64,000 bases of DNA from positions 871,435-935,434 of the forward strand of contig NZ_HG428741.1 in NCBI RefSeq assembly GCF_000380245.2, in the 5' to 3' direction. Positions 51,646 to 61,677 of the stretch are shown in pieces. A model generated the notes under the pieces. The model saw only the letters and a program-made list of their open reading frames with translations. It made no database searches and was not told the DNA's origin. How positions within the stretch are numbered: the first letter of the stretch is position 1; each line of letters starts with the position of its first letter. The translations under genes were made by a program, and so were the position numbers. Source of the stretch: Bacillus massiliigorillae. GTDB lineage: Bacteria; Bacillota; Bacilli; Bacillales; DSM-1321.

Positions 51646-52814
51646 ATGAAAACGAAAAAGTTTTACCGGTTCTTTTTTTAGTTATGTTTTTGGTGATGGT
51701 TGGCTTTGGTATTATAATCCCGGTTCTTCCGTTCTTGGCTGAAAAAGTGGGAGGTAGTCCTACTGAACTTGGTCTTTTAATGGCAGTATATTCATTGATG
51801 CAACTATTTTTTGCACCAGTATGGGGACGTGTATCTGATCGGATTGGACGTAAACCTGTTATGATGATTGGGATTGCTGGATTAGCTGCATCATTTTTCA
51901 TTATGGCAACAGCACATTCTTTATGGGTATTATTTGTAGCAAGAATAGTAGGGGGAGCATTATCAGCTGCGAATATGCCAACTGCAATGGCATATGTAGC
52001 AGATATTACAACGCCTGAAGATAGAGGTAAAGGAATGGGTATCATCGGAGCGGCAACTGGACTTGGCTTTGTGTTTGGTCCAGCAATCGGTGGTATATTC
52101 TCTAAATCAAGTTTAAATATGCCTTTCTATATTGCAGGTATTTCTTGTGTGGTTACACTAATTTTAGTTGCCGTATTATTGAAAGAATCACTTACTAAAG
52201 AAAATCGTGTTCTAGAAGCGCAAAAGAAAGATTCTATGTGGAAAGCTTTCCAAGGACCATTATCCATTATGTTTATTTTACAATTGATTATTACACTTTC
52301 TTTAGCGGGGCTAGAAACAACATTTGCTTATTTTGCAGCGAAGAAAGCAGGAATTGATACTGTTCAATTGGGCTATATTTTTATGATTATGGGATTTGGT
52401 AGTGCAATGGTTCAAGGTGGATTAGCTGGTAAAATGACAAAGAAATATGGAGAAGGAGCAGTAATTCGCGTTGGTATTGTTGTTTCAGCGATAGGCTTCC
52501 TATTAATCTTGTTCTCTCACAATTTCTGGACATCTGCTGTTTTCTTAACTATTTTTGGATTAGGAAATGGTGTTATTCGCCCAGCAGTATCAGCGTTGCT
52601 GACTAAAAATTCGACTTCTGGTCATGGTAACGTTACAGGATTGCTTTCATCTTTCGATTCACTGGGAAGAATTGTAGGTCCTCCATTAGGTGGCTGGTTA
52701 TTCTCAGTTTCAATAGGTTTACCATATATTTCAGGTGCAATTCTTTCCGTTTTTGCGCTTTTACTGTACCAGATTTATCATGTGAAAGCTCGAAAAATGA
52801 AAGCTGCGGCATAA
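51646..52814 (+). CDS. MFS multidrug-efflux-type transporter with a start-proximal frameshift
   Basis: A DHA1-type exporter: motif A GRVSDRIGRKPVMMIG, about 12 membrane segments, and a motif-C-like glycine-rich segment GAATGLGFVFGPAIGG. The ribosome site GGAAGGAAG points to ATG at 51646, which reads MKTKK and then leaves the frame, ending at a TAG within 12 codons. The transporter frame picks up VLPVLFLVMFLVMVGFG one base earlier, so a -1 shift or one missing A in the 5-base run 51655-51659 is needed. AAAAAG is a good -1 slippage site for Lys tRNA. Without it, translation could begin at ATG 51684 with no ribosome site and with the first membrane helix shortened. Confidence 0.7.
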
Positions 52815-52871
52815 ATAGTATTTTTATAAATGATGTTAGTAAAATTTCTAAATAATTATATCTTATATTTG

Positions 52872-52925
52872 AAAGTCACAAGACGATTAGCGGTAGTTAT
52901 TTTAATCGTTTTGTGGCTTTTTTTG
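52872..52925 (+). terminator. intrinsic terminator of the MFS gene
   Basis: AAGTCACAAGACGATTA / TAATCGTTTTGTGGCTT followed by seven Ts. Confidence 0.9.
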
Positions 52926-52994
52926 TTTTTAAAATAAAGTTTTGTATTTGAAAAAACATGATTTGTATGACAGTTGGGTAAAGTAAATGGAGAA

Positions 52995-53153
52995 TTTATC
53001 CCGTTCTAATTTATCGCTAAGACTCCCACTTCAACATCGCAGTAAAACGAAGATGTGTAAGCAGGTGTCTAAGCGCCAGTACGAACCCGATTGGCTAAAC
53101 TAATAATCGATGGGGGATGGACGAACTCCCCACCGAATAATGTTTCGCTTTAT
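52995..53153 (+). repeat. bcr1-like dispersed repeat, copy D
   Basis: 159 bp with TTTAT at both ends, CGCTAAGACTCCCACTTCAAC on the left half and CACCGAATAATGTTTCGCTT at the right. It ends 50 bp before the yhgE start, so it may affect its promoter. Confidence 0.8.
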
Positions 53154-53203
53154 CATTTTATATATAAAATACGTCAACGAGAGCTGTAAAAGGAGTTTCA
53201 TCT

Positions 53204-55882
53204 ATGAGAAAAGTATTACATATTTATGGATTGGATTGGCGCCGAATTTCTCGATCGAAGGCAGCGATCTTTTTAATCATTGCATTAATGTTTTTACCTT
53301 CGCTTTATGCATGGTTTAACATTAAAGCACTTTGGGACCCGTATGGGAACACGAAAGGGATAAAAATTGCGGTTGCTAATGATGATGTAGGCACCACGGT
53401 AGAAGATAAAAAGCTAAACATCGGAAAAGAATTAGTGAAAAAACTAAAGAAAAACGAGAATCTAGGATGGACGTTTGTGAGTAAGGAAGAAGCAGACTCA
53501 GGAGTTACAAATGGCAATTATTATGCAAGTTTATATATTCCGAAAGACTTCTCTGAAGCATTGTCGAGCATTTTAAGTGAAAAGCCAAAGAAAGCGGAAA
53601 TCGTTTTTACAGTAAATGATAAAATTAATGCCATTACTCCAAAGATTACAGCAACCGGTGCTAATAGTATTACTACACAGGTGAGCCAGGAATTTGTTGA
53701 TACAGTTTCACGCTCCTTATTAACAGCTTTTGATAAGATTGGAATTGAGCTTGATAAAGATTTACCTACTATTCGTAAACTCGAGAGTAAGCTCTATCAA
53801 ATTCACGATGCTCTGCCACAAATCAACTCATTTGGACAACAAATGATACAACTTGAAAAAGAGTTGCCTACTATTCAAGCCAAAGCAAATAAAGTAGTTG
53901 GCCTAACAAGTCATATTCCGGAAATAAATGCAGCTGGGCAAAGTATATTGAAAATTCAAGGAGCTTTACCGCTTGTGGACCAAGCGGGGCAACAAGTGTT
54001 ACTGCTGCAGGGGAAGATACCTGAAATACGCAAAATGGCTGAGAAGGTCAATGAATTTAATAATAATTTTGGCATTGTAAAAGATACATTGAATAATGGT
54101 TTAACGGAAGCAAATCAAGCGATGGATGTCATTCATTCCACTCAAGCGTTGCTACCAAAGATCGAACAGTTGGCTAAAGATAGCGAAAAATATGTGGCTA
54201 TTGCGACGCAATTTACAGATAGTCTAAGTGCATCATTTGATGAAATAGCTAACGCTGTGCGATTAAATTTAGTGCTTGTTAATCAAATTGCTAAAAATAC
54301 GGCTATCATTACGGATCAATTGTTAGATACAAATATTTCTCCAGAACAAGCAATGTCATTTTTGAATAGTGTGAATGATTTATTGGATAAACAACAAAAA
54401 GTTCTACAAAATCAAATTGATCATATTCAAGGATTAATTGATCAAGGTATAGCGCCTGACCGTATGAAAGATCTAAAGCAACGATTACAAAACATTAATA
54501 ATCGGGTGCAAGAGCAGCAGAAGCTTGTCCAAAATGCCATTTCAATACTTCAAAATAATGGGAATCAACTGCCAACAATATTACAAAACATAAATACTGA
54601 AGCCAAGAATATTCAACAACTTACAGATAATGTTTTAGTAAATTATGATAGTACATATTTGCCAGCTATACGAGATGGTTTAAATAAAATAAAAAGTGAT
54701 ATTCAAACGGCGAATGATGTTGTTATTGCAGCACAGAAACAGCTTCCGAATGTGAAGAATCTCCTTGGTGATACGGAAAAGACGCTGCAAGCAGCTACTG
54801 CTATGCTGAAGAAATATCAAGAAGAATTACCTCAATTGGAAGCAACCTTACAGAACGCGACTAATTTAATAAATGATAATTTAGGTAAGGTAATTGATGA
54901 AGTAAATTACGCAGCGAATTTTTATAAAAACAACTTTGACGCAATGAGAAATCAAGTTAATAGAGGTAGTGAGTTTGTCAAAAAAGATTTACCTAGTTTA
55001 GAAAAAGATTTGCAACGTGCTGCCCAATTAATTAAAGAGAAAATGCCAAAATTAGTTGAAGCGGTACATATGGCAGGTGATTTATCACGAACAGAGCTAC
55101 CGCAACTGACAAAATCAATTAATTCAGCTACAGAAAAGCTTAATGAGTCGAAGAAAAAGATTAGTATTGAAGAAGTGATTGACCTACTTAGAACAGATAT
55201 AAAAGCAGATAGTGACTTCATGGCTCATCCAGTGAAATTAAAGGAAATCAGAGAATTCCCTGTGGCGAATTATGGCTCAGCTAGCTCACCTTTCTATACT
55301 GCTTTGGCGATTTGGGTTGGTGCTTTATTGCTCGTATCCATGTTATCAGTGGATGTTCATATGCCAAGAGAAATGTATAAGCCACATCATTTTTACTTTG
55401 GTAGAGGTTTAACATTCTTAACAATTGCTCTTATACAAGCAACGATTGTATCGTTAGGAAACATATATTTACTCGGTGTTGATATTCATATGAAGCTTGC
55501 TTTTGTGCTATTTAGTCTGCTAATAAGTTTCGTGTTTGTGACGATTGTTTATACATTAGTATCTATTTTCGGTAATATTGGGAAAGGTCTTGCAATTATT
55601 ATGCTTGTATTACAAATATCAAGCTCTGGAGGTAACTTTCCTATTGAGGTTTCTGCACCGTTCTTCCAACATATCTATCCGTTTTTACCTTTTACTTATG
55701 CTGTAAAGCTACTGAGAGAAGGTTTAGGTGGAGCTATTTGGCATAATGCGATTACCTATATGATTGTGTTAGTTTGTATTGCGGTGATTTTCATTATAAT
55801 TGGAACAGTGCTTAAGAAGCCATTAATGAAGGTCGTTGATCGATTTTCGGAGAATGCGAAGAAAAGCAAAATTTTTCATTGA
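53204..55882 (+). CDS. YhgE/Pip family membrane protein
   Basis: 892 residues. One N-terminal membrane segment (AAIFLIIALMFLPSLYAWFN), a very long extracytoplasmic helical/coiled-coil region of about 630 residues rich in Gln and Lys with several repeats of the form LPxLE/LPQI, then about five C-terminal membrane segments (SPFYTALAIWVGALLLVSML onward). This layout is that of the phage-infection-protein/YhgE family, including YueB-like phage receptors and type VII secretion-associated proteins. No T7SS gene is nearby. The ATG follows AAAAGGAG. Confidence 0.87.
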   Translation: MRKVLHIYGLDWRRISRSKAAIFLIIALMFLPSLYAWFNIKALWDPYGNTKGIKIAVANDDVGTTVEDKKLNIGKELVKKLKKNENLGWTFVSKEEADSGVTNGNYYASLYIPKDFSEALSSILSEKPKKAEIVFTVNDKINAITPKITATGANSITTQVSQEFVDTVSRSLLTAFDKIGIELDKDLPTIRKLESKLYQIHDALPQINSFGQQMIQLEKELPTIQAKANKVVGLTSHIPEINAAGQSILKIQGALPLVDQAGQQVLLLQGKIPEIRKMAEKVNEFNNNFGIVKDTLNNGLTEANQAMDVIHSTQALLPKIEQLAKDSEKYVAIATQFTDSLSASFDEIANAVRLNLVLVNQIAKNTAIITDQLLDTNISPEQAMSFLNSVNDLLDKQQKVLQNQIDHIQGLIDQGIAPDRMKDLKQRLQNINNRVQEQQKLVQNAISILQNNGNQLPTILQNINTEAKNIQQLTDNVLVNYDSTYLPAIRDGLNKIKSDIQTANDVVIAAQKQLPNVKNLLGDTEKTLQAATAMLKKYQEELPQLEATLQNATNLINDNLGKVIDEVNYAANFYKNNFDAMRNQVNRGSEFVKKDLPSLEKDLQRAAQLIKEKMPKLVEAVHMAGDLSRTELPQLTKSINSATEKLNESKKKISIEEVIDLLRTDIKADSDFMAHPVKLKEIREFPVANYGSASSPFYTALAIWVGALLLVSMLSVDVHMPREMYKPHHFYFGRGLTFLTIALIQATIVSLGNIYLLGVDIHMKLAFVLFSLLISFVFVTIVYTLVSIFGNIGKGLAIIMLVLQISSSGGNFPIEVSAPFFQHIYPFLPFTYAVKLLREGLGGAIWHNAITYMIVLVCIAVIFIIIGTVLKKPLMKVVDRFSENAKKSKIFH

Positions 55883-55892
55883 TAAAAAAAGA

Positions 55893-55940
55893 TGGGGGTG
55901 TCCGAAAAGTGAATTTCAATCACTTCACGAACGCCCCTTT
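55893..55940 (+). terminator. intrinsic terminator of the YhgE/Pip gene
   Basis: GGGGGTGTCCGAAAAGTGA / TCACTT..GAACGCCCCT with an AATCACTT core and a short T run. Confidence 0.8.
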
Positions 55941-55987
55941 ATGTTCTTTTATTTAAAATCATTTGCGAATCAATCTCTTATTTGCCT

Positions 55988-58291
55988 TTATGGTTGATAT
56001 GATATTTTCATATCTCCATCGTAAATGATTAGTGATTTTGGTTGCACAGTATCTTTATTGTATTTATATGGAATTCCACTAAAGTTAGCAACTACTTTAA
56101 TGTTATTTCCATACTCTGTTTTTTGTACGAGGTGATCGTCTGTTAGAGTTTTAAAATTAGTCATTTCTTTGTTAATGACACTTTTGCTGAACTTTGACCA
56201 AACTTTTGTATGTGCGGCCATCTTTTTGCCGTGTTTTTCCCATTCGAATTTATCAATATGATACATTGGTGGGACATTATATAAAATTTCATATAGCATA
56301 CGATTTTCTATTTCATCAATAATTTTAAATGTCGACCAATCCCAATGGTAGGATGTGATGACAGAGTCATTATAAACTAATTTATATAGAGGGAGCTTAT
56401 AAGTAGGATCTAAGAAAAATTTTTTATACTCTTCTTTCATTGGGATTTGTTTCGTAACTTTTTCAGGTGCTCCTCCTCTTGAAGAGTAGTAGCGGCCCAT
56501 ATAATATTGACTGTCTTTATTTTTCTTCATGTCTTCATCCATCCAAGAGAAAGCGGGTAATTCTATTCCGTGAGCAAAAGCAATTGTTGAGGCTGCGAAA
56601 TCATTTCCACCTTCCGAACCAATTACCATCTTCTTAGCATCTCTGATGTATGACATTCTCTCTAATCGTGCCTGCAAATCTTCTTGCTGTGTGGTTATAT
56701 GATTTTTTGAATAATCATCATAAATTTCACCTGTAGCATCGCAATCAATAAACCATGAATTGAACGATATCCCTGTATTCAATATAGATTCAAGTCTTCC
56801 TTGAACAGATGGTAATGATAAAGTCGGGTTTAATTTTCTACCAACATTTTGGAAGCCTGAAAGCTTTTCGCCATCTTTTCCTTCAATGGTGGCTTTATCA
56901 AAAAGCTTTGTATCTTTAAATGTGGCAGAATGCCATTTTTCTTTACCTGGTTCATGAATGGAATGATATGAGTCATATGGTCCCATTAAATAACCACTGC
57001 TTGTTGCATAATTAACCATTTCAGGCTTTATAAAACCTTGTATCCAATTGTCTAAGCCGAACCAAGCTTTATCAATGCCTGCATCATTTATTTTTTTTAC
57101 TAAATCAAGAGTTCGGTCATTTGCCCATTCATCAACAGGTGAAAAAACAGATGGTAAATTATTTTGAAGAGCACATTTATTTAGTTCAATCATTTCTACT
57201 TCATTTAATTCTTCAATGTCTTTTTGCAAAAGTCGTTCCATTTTTTTGTCGCTTTTTGTGAAAATATCTTCCTTATAAAAAGAAGGCATTACTAGAGCTT
57301 TACTTAACATCTGTGAGATTGTATTTTTTTGATAGTTATCTACATAATCTTGTTTTGATACTTCATCCATGATATTAACGGCTTCTTGGCCTTCTTCTAT
57401 CTCTTTAGATAGAAACTCTTTTACATAAGTCATTGTTTTACTTGAGAGTTGCTCTCGAAAAGCTTTCCAAATGATATCGTTTTCTGAAATGACAGTTGTA
57501 TCCCATAAATAAATATGTGGAGCGCCATATAACATTTCAATGTTTTTATTTTCTTTTGCTTTTTCCTTTAGTGTTTTAAATTCACCTTTTTCAACAATGT
57601 AGCTTTTATAGATTTTGGCAAGTTGTACAGGATCGTTTTTCGCTACATAAATACGAAACCCATATTCTTTCTTTTCGTTAATGCTAGGAAATTCATGAGT
57701 GAATGTAAACGAGATATTGTCTTTCGTATTAAACTTCAACGTACTATTAAAAGCTTCTTTCATTACGTATAGCGTAGAATACTGCTCGTGATTTACTGCG
57801 AAAAAACCCATTGAAAGTGACTCAATTGCATGCATTTCGCTTCCATTTAAATATTTTTTCCAATGCTCATCCTGACTTGGAATCGTTCTTCCTTCTCCAA
57901 TTGGTAGCATATAATTCTGACCTTCTACAACAGGCCATGAAAAACTTGATTCTGAATCCTTCGTTGATTGAATCATTACATCAAGATAGTCTTCTTTTTT
58001 CTGTAATGAAATTTTTATATCTTCTTTCGGATATGTCCATGAAGAATGAGACTCTTTATTAGTAAAATCACTAACTTCTCGCTTCTCTTGTGCCTTCGAT
58101 ACAATCTCTGTTTTTCCATTGTGCTCTACAACTACTTCAAACGTTTCAGGGTTTACCTTATAAGAAAAATCTAAACCTGATACTTTTTGAAATGCCTGTT
58201 CATTTTGTGTTTTATCTGTACTATTGGAACAGCCTGCTAAAGGTGAAGCTAACAAACTTGTCGCAATTAATATGGATAATATTTTTTTCAT
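55988..58291 (-). CDS. large secreted lipoprotein, glycoside-hydrolase-like (GH101-type candidate)
   Basis: 767 residues from the ATG at 58291, where GGAGG lies 8 bp upstream. A lipoprotein signal peptide ends in SPLAGCSNS. The mature protein has an N-terminal beta-rich region (to about 260), then a likely (beta/alpha)8 region with FNSWFIDCDATGEIYDDYS and KKMVIGSEGGNDFAAS, where the Asp and Glu are plausible acid-base catalysts. The pattern recalls the endo-alpha-N-acetylgalactosaminidase GH101 group, from memory. It probably cleaves host or environmental glycans at the cell surface. Monocistronic. Confidence 0.6.
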   Translation of the reverse strand: MKKILSILIATSLLASPLAGCSNSTDKTQNEQAFQKVSGLDFSYKVNPETFEVVVEHNGKTEIVSKAQEKREVSDFTNKESHSSWTYPKEDIKISLQKKEDYLDVMIQSTKDSESSFSWPVVEGQNYMLPIGEGRTIPSQDEHWKKYLNGSEMHAIESLSMGFFAVNHEQYSTLYVMKEAFNSTLKFNTKDNISFTFTHEFPSINEKKEYGFRIYVAKNDPVQLAKIYKSYIVEKGEFKTLKEKAKENKNIEMLYGAPHIYLWDTTVISENDIIWKAFREQLSSKTMTYVKEFLSKEIEEGQEAVNIMDEVSKQDYVDNYQKNTISQMLSKALVMPSFYKEDIFTKSDKKMERLLQKDIEELNEVEMIELNKCALQNNLPSVFSPVDEWANDRTLDLVKKINDAGIDKAWFGLDNWIQGFIKPEMVNYATSSGYLMGPYDSYHSIHEPGKEKWHSATFKDTKLFDKATIEGKDGEKLSGFQNVGRKLNPTLSLPSVQGRLESILNTGISFNSWFIDCDATGEIYDDYSKNHITTQQEDLQARLERMSYIRDAKKMVIGSEGGNDFAASTIAFAHGIELPAFSWMDEDMKKNKDSQYYMGRYYSSRGGAPEKVTKQIPMKEEYKKFFLDPTYKLPLYKLVYNDSVITSYHWDWSTFKIIDEIENRMLYEILYNVPPMYHIDKFEWEKHGKKMAAHTKVWSKFSKSVINKEMTNFKTLTDDHLVQKTEYGNNIKVVANFSGIPYKYNKDTVQPKSLIIYDGDMKISYQP

Positions 58292-58590
58292 ACTATCTAC
58301 CTCCAAGAGATACTATAGTAGAGGAATGTTACAGTAATATCACAAGTGAAAGTTATACTATTAGTGTATAAAAGAATTAAGTGTATTAATTGATATAAAG
58401 AGAGAATAACCTAAAGATACATAACAAGTAGACATTAATTTTGATTTTTAATTTAGAATGTAATAATGGTAGAATAGATTTTTAACGATATTTTATTTGG
58501 TAAGTTATTAAAAGGAAATGTAGAAAAAATTTATTAAAAACAGATACGGGGATTTGAATTTTATCATATAAAAGGAGGTTAACCTGTAAA

Positions 58591-60762
58591 ATGAGTAAAG
58601 CAGTTATTATAGCAGAAAAACCTTCCGTTGCTAAAAACATTGCTGATGCATTACATATAAAAAAACGAAGTGATGGTTATTATGAGGGAGAAAATTATAT
58701 TGTAACATGGGCTTTCGGTCATTTACTGCAATTGTATGATGCGAAAGATTATGATGAGAATATGGGAAAGTGGAAAATGGATAATTTTCCTTTCATTCCA
58801 AATAAGTTTCAATATAAGGTGAAGAGCAGTCCGAAAAATCGTGATCAAGCCGATAGCGGAGCGAAGAAACAGTTTACTATTATTAAATCATTATTATTTC
58901 GGGATGATGTTGATGCTATTATCTCTGCATGTGACTATGATCGTGAAGGACAGGTAATAGGTGATAGTATCATTTATAATATTAAAGCTCCGAAGCAAGT
59001 GTATCGCTTATTGTTAAATGAATGGACACCTGATGAGGTTTTGGCTGGACTAGAACAAATTCGTCCTAATACAGAGCTACGTCCATTGCAAGATGCTGGT
59101 GTTAGTAGGCAGTGGGCTGACTGGGTTATCGGTATTAATCTAACATCTGTCACAACGTTAAAATATCAAAAAGGTAGAGGTCAAGTTTTAAATATTGGTC
59201 GTGTAATTTTACCAACTTTAAAAATAATTTACGATAGAGATAAAGAAATTGAAGCATTTGTGCCAGATAAGTATTTCAAACTAGGGGCCAAGTTTAAGAC
59301 GGAAAAAGGTGAAGAGTTTGATGCTACTTATATGGAAGGGAAAGAAGAGAAGTTTAAACAGAAGGAAACATTAGACGAAATTCGTAATGCCTTGAAAAAT
59401 GCACATGGGATTGTAGCGGATAAACAAGTAGAACGTAAAAAAGAGTATCCACCTTATCTTTTTAATTTATCTAATTTACAAGGTCATATTACGAGTAAGT
59501 TTAAAGGATGGACTTCCGATAAAGTGTTGAAAGTGGCGCAATCGCTGTATGAAAAGAAATATATTACATACCCGAGAACGGCCAGTACAGCTCTTGAAGA
59601 AAGTTTAGTTGATCGTGCGGCAAAAGTGTTAGGTGCTGTAAAACGAGGATTACCGTATGAAGATGAAGTGAAATTCGTAAAAACAAAACGTTTGTTTAAT
59701 AATGAGAAAGTGGAAAGTCACTCTGCCATTATACCGACATATGTGATTCCTAAATCTTTATCGAGTGATGAACAAATTGTTTATAGTGCTATTAAAAATC
59801 GCTTTATTATGCAGTTTATGCCAATCGCTGAGCATGAAGAAACTAGAGTAACTATTAAGATTAGTGATGAGGCAATTAAAGGATTTTTTGCTGCTAAAGG
59901 TCGCGTCCAAATTATTGAAGGCTGGCGTCAAGTTGAGAAGATTGAGTCGAAAGATAATATTCTTCCGTTTATGAATCAAAGTGAACAATTAGAAATTCTA
60001 AATGCTAAAGTAACATCCCATGAAACAAAACCTCCAAAGCATCATACAGAGAAAACCTTATTGCGTGTTATGGAAACGTGCGGGAAGAATTATGATGATG
60101 AAGAAGCTGTATTAAGCGGGTTCAGTATTGGGACACCAGCAACGAGAGCGGAAACAATTAAGAAGTTAAAAGACATCGGCTATATTTTCTCAAAAGATAA
60201 AAGTTTACTATGTAGTGATTTAGGTAAGGAAATTGTAGAAACTTTCCCGATTAAAGATCTTTTCGACTTAGAGTTTACAGGAAAGCTAGAGAAAGCTTTA
60301 TCTGATATGGAGAAGAAAGAAGTAAGTCGAGGTGTGTTTTTAAACTTCATTTTTGATTTTACAAAGAAATCTGTTGAAACTATTAAGAGTGATAAAGACG
60401 TTGTCTTGTTACATGCAGCGAAGCCAGAAGTGAAGAAGAATGAATTTCTAGGTAAATGTCCACTTTGTTCAAGTGCCGTTATTGAGGGGCAAAAAGGCTT
60501 TGGATGTTCGAATTGGAAGAATGGCTGTAAATATGTGATATGGAAAAATGATAAATATCTTGCTTCTATGAAGAAAAAGCCAACAAAAACAATGGTTAAA
60601 GCATTACTTAAAGATGGTAAAGCGTTAGTTAAAGGTTTAACTAGTAAAAAAGGGAATAAGTTTGACGCTATAATGACGTATGAAAAAAATACGGATAACG
60701 AATATTTTGGCTGGAAAATGGAGTTTGTTGAGCAAGAGAAGAATAAGAATGAAGGGAAATAA
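58591..60762 (+). CDS. topB: DNA topoisomerase III
   Basis: 723 residues, type IA topoisomerase. The Toprim domain has IIAEKPSVAKNIADAL and ACDYDREGQ (acidic metal site), the catalytic tyrosine lies in KKYITYPRTAS (about residue 326), and the C-terminus has a zinc-ribbon-like CPLCSS...GCSNWKNGC. It decatenates and relaxes negatively supercoiled DNA. The ATG follows AAAGGAGGTTAACC. Length and motifs match chromosomal TopB rather than plasmid versions. Monocistronic, terminator behind. Confidence 0.95.
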   Translation: MSKAVIIAEKPSVAKNIADALHIKKRSDGYYEGENYIVTWAFGHLLQLYDAKDYDENMGKWKMDNFPFIPNKFQYKVKSSPKNRDQADSGAKKQFTIIKSLLFRDDVDAIISACDYDREGQVIGDSIIYNIKAPKQVYRLLLNEWTPDEVLAGLEQIRPNTELRPLQDAGVSRQWADWVIGINLTSVTTLKYQKGRGQVLNIGRVILPTLKIIYDRDKEIEAFVPDKYFKLGAKFKTEKGEEFDATYMEGKEEKFKQKETLDEIRNALKNAHGIVADKQVERKKEYPPYLFNLSNLQGHITSKFKGWTSDKVLKVAQSLYEKKYITYPRTASTALEESLVDRAAKVLGAVKRGLPYEDEVKFVKTKRLFNNEKVESHSAIIPTYVIPKSLSSDEQIVYSAIKNRFIMQFMPIAEHEETRVTIKISDEAIKGFFAAKGRVQIIEGWRQVEKIESKDNILPFMNQSEQLEILNAKVTSHETKPPKHHTEKTLLRVMETCGKNYDDEEAVLSGFSIGTPATRAETIKKLKDIGYIFSKDKSLLCSDLGKEIVETFPIKDLFDLEFTGKLEKALSDMEKKEVSRGVFLNFIFDFTKKSVETIKSDKDVVLLHAAKPEVKKNEFLGKCPLCSSAVIEGQKGFGCSNWKNGCKYVIWKNDKYLASMKKKPTKTMVKALLKDGKALVKGLTSKKGNKFDAIMTYEKNTDNEYFGWKMEFVEQEKNKNEGK

Positions 60763-60764
60763 TA

Positions 60765-60812
60765 GAGGGGCGCCTCAAAAGTGATAAAAAATCACTTTCG
60801 GGACGCTCTTTT
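60765..60812 (+). terminator. intrinsic terminator of topB
   Basis: GAGGGGCGCCTCAAAAGTGAT / ATCACTTTcgGGACGCTC followed by TTTT. Another member of the AATCACTT-core family. Confidence 0.85.
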
Positions 60813-60836
60813 AACATTTTTTAACAATTGCTCCGT

Positions 60837-61265
60837 TTATTTTTGGGGTGCTACACGCAGGCTAATTAGACTTCTTAAATCCTGAAGCGTTTCATGATTT
60901 AAGACGGGAACCATAAGCCATTTTCCTCCTATATACAAATCAGCTTTGTTAAAAATTTCTTGAACAGTAGTTGAACAAAACGGGAGCAATAATTCAGCTT
61001 TCTCCATTTCTTTTGCTCCAACGACAACTAAAGCGAGGAAATATCCTTTCATAGGATATAAAGTACAAAGAGATTTACCTCTTTTTTTAAACCTGATATT
61101 CCATCCCTTTTGCATAGAACATCCACTGTATTGAAGTTGTGGCGAAATATGATATGTGTCTTGCAAATTATCCATTAATTTTGACCAAAGAGGGTTATTA
61201 ATGAATGATTCAACTTGTTCAAGTGTAGGTTTACATTCTTGTAAGAATGTGTCTTTCCATTCCAA
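60837..61265 (-). CDS. DUF3788 family protein
   Basis: 142 residues from a TTG at 61265, 8 bp after AAAGGTGG (the GTG at 61277 lies in that site). The segment GWNIRFKKRGKSLCTLYP and GYFLALVVVGAKEME are characteristic of DUF3788. Function unknown. Monocistronic and convergent with topB. Confidence 0.78.
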   Translation of the reverse strand: MEWKDTFLQECKPTLEQVESFINNPLWSKLMDNLQDTYHISPQLQYSGCSMQKGWNIRFKKRGKSLCTLYPMKGYFLALVVVGAKEMEKAELLLPFCSTTVQEIFNKADLYIGGKWLMVPVLNHETLQDLRSLISLRVAPQK

Positions 61266-61450
61266 AATATTTACCACCTTTATAGATTAGTAATGTAATA
61301 CTTGAAGTCCTTCCATATACAACTACATTCGTTTGGCGTACATGTTACGTTTAAGTGTAATCACAATGAATGTGCATAGTGTGAAACGAAAAGTACAGAA
61401 TCATAGAAAGTATTGTTCTTGTTTTAAAGTCATGAGAAAATAAATTAGAG

Positions 61451-61480
61451 TTGACAGGTAGGAATAATTAGCTTTATAGT
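61451..61480 (+). promoter_or_regulatory. sigma-A promoter of the sulfate transporter operon leader
   Basis: TTGACA (61451-61456), 18 bp, TATAGT (61475-61480). Transcription should start near 61487, about 190 bp before the first gene. Confidence 0.65.
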
Positions 61481-61561
61481 GTTTATATCAGAAACAATAA
61501 AAAATGCTGTTGAAGTGGAAGAGATGTTATCAATTGTATACTCGGCTGATCGGACGACCGA

Positions 61562-61616
61562 AGGCTCTAAGTTAGGAAATTAGCAAAATACTAATTTCTT
61601 GATTTAGAGCCTTTTT
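61562..61616 (+). terminator. leader terminator of the sulfate transporter operon
   Basis: AGGCTCTAA / TTTAGAGCCT, with an inner GAAATTAG/CTAATTTC arm, and a run of Ts after it. It lies between promoter and the first gene. The preceding CTCGGCTGATCGG-ACGACCGAAGG segment can form alternative pairs, which suggests attenuation. Confidence 0.75.
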
Positions 61617-61677
61617 CTATTGCTATATAGAGAATTTGGAAAAGTCGGTTATAAACAAAGTATTAGGGGGGATTTAG

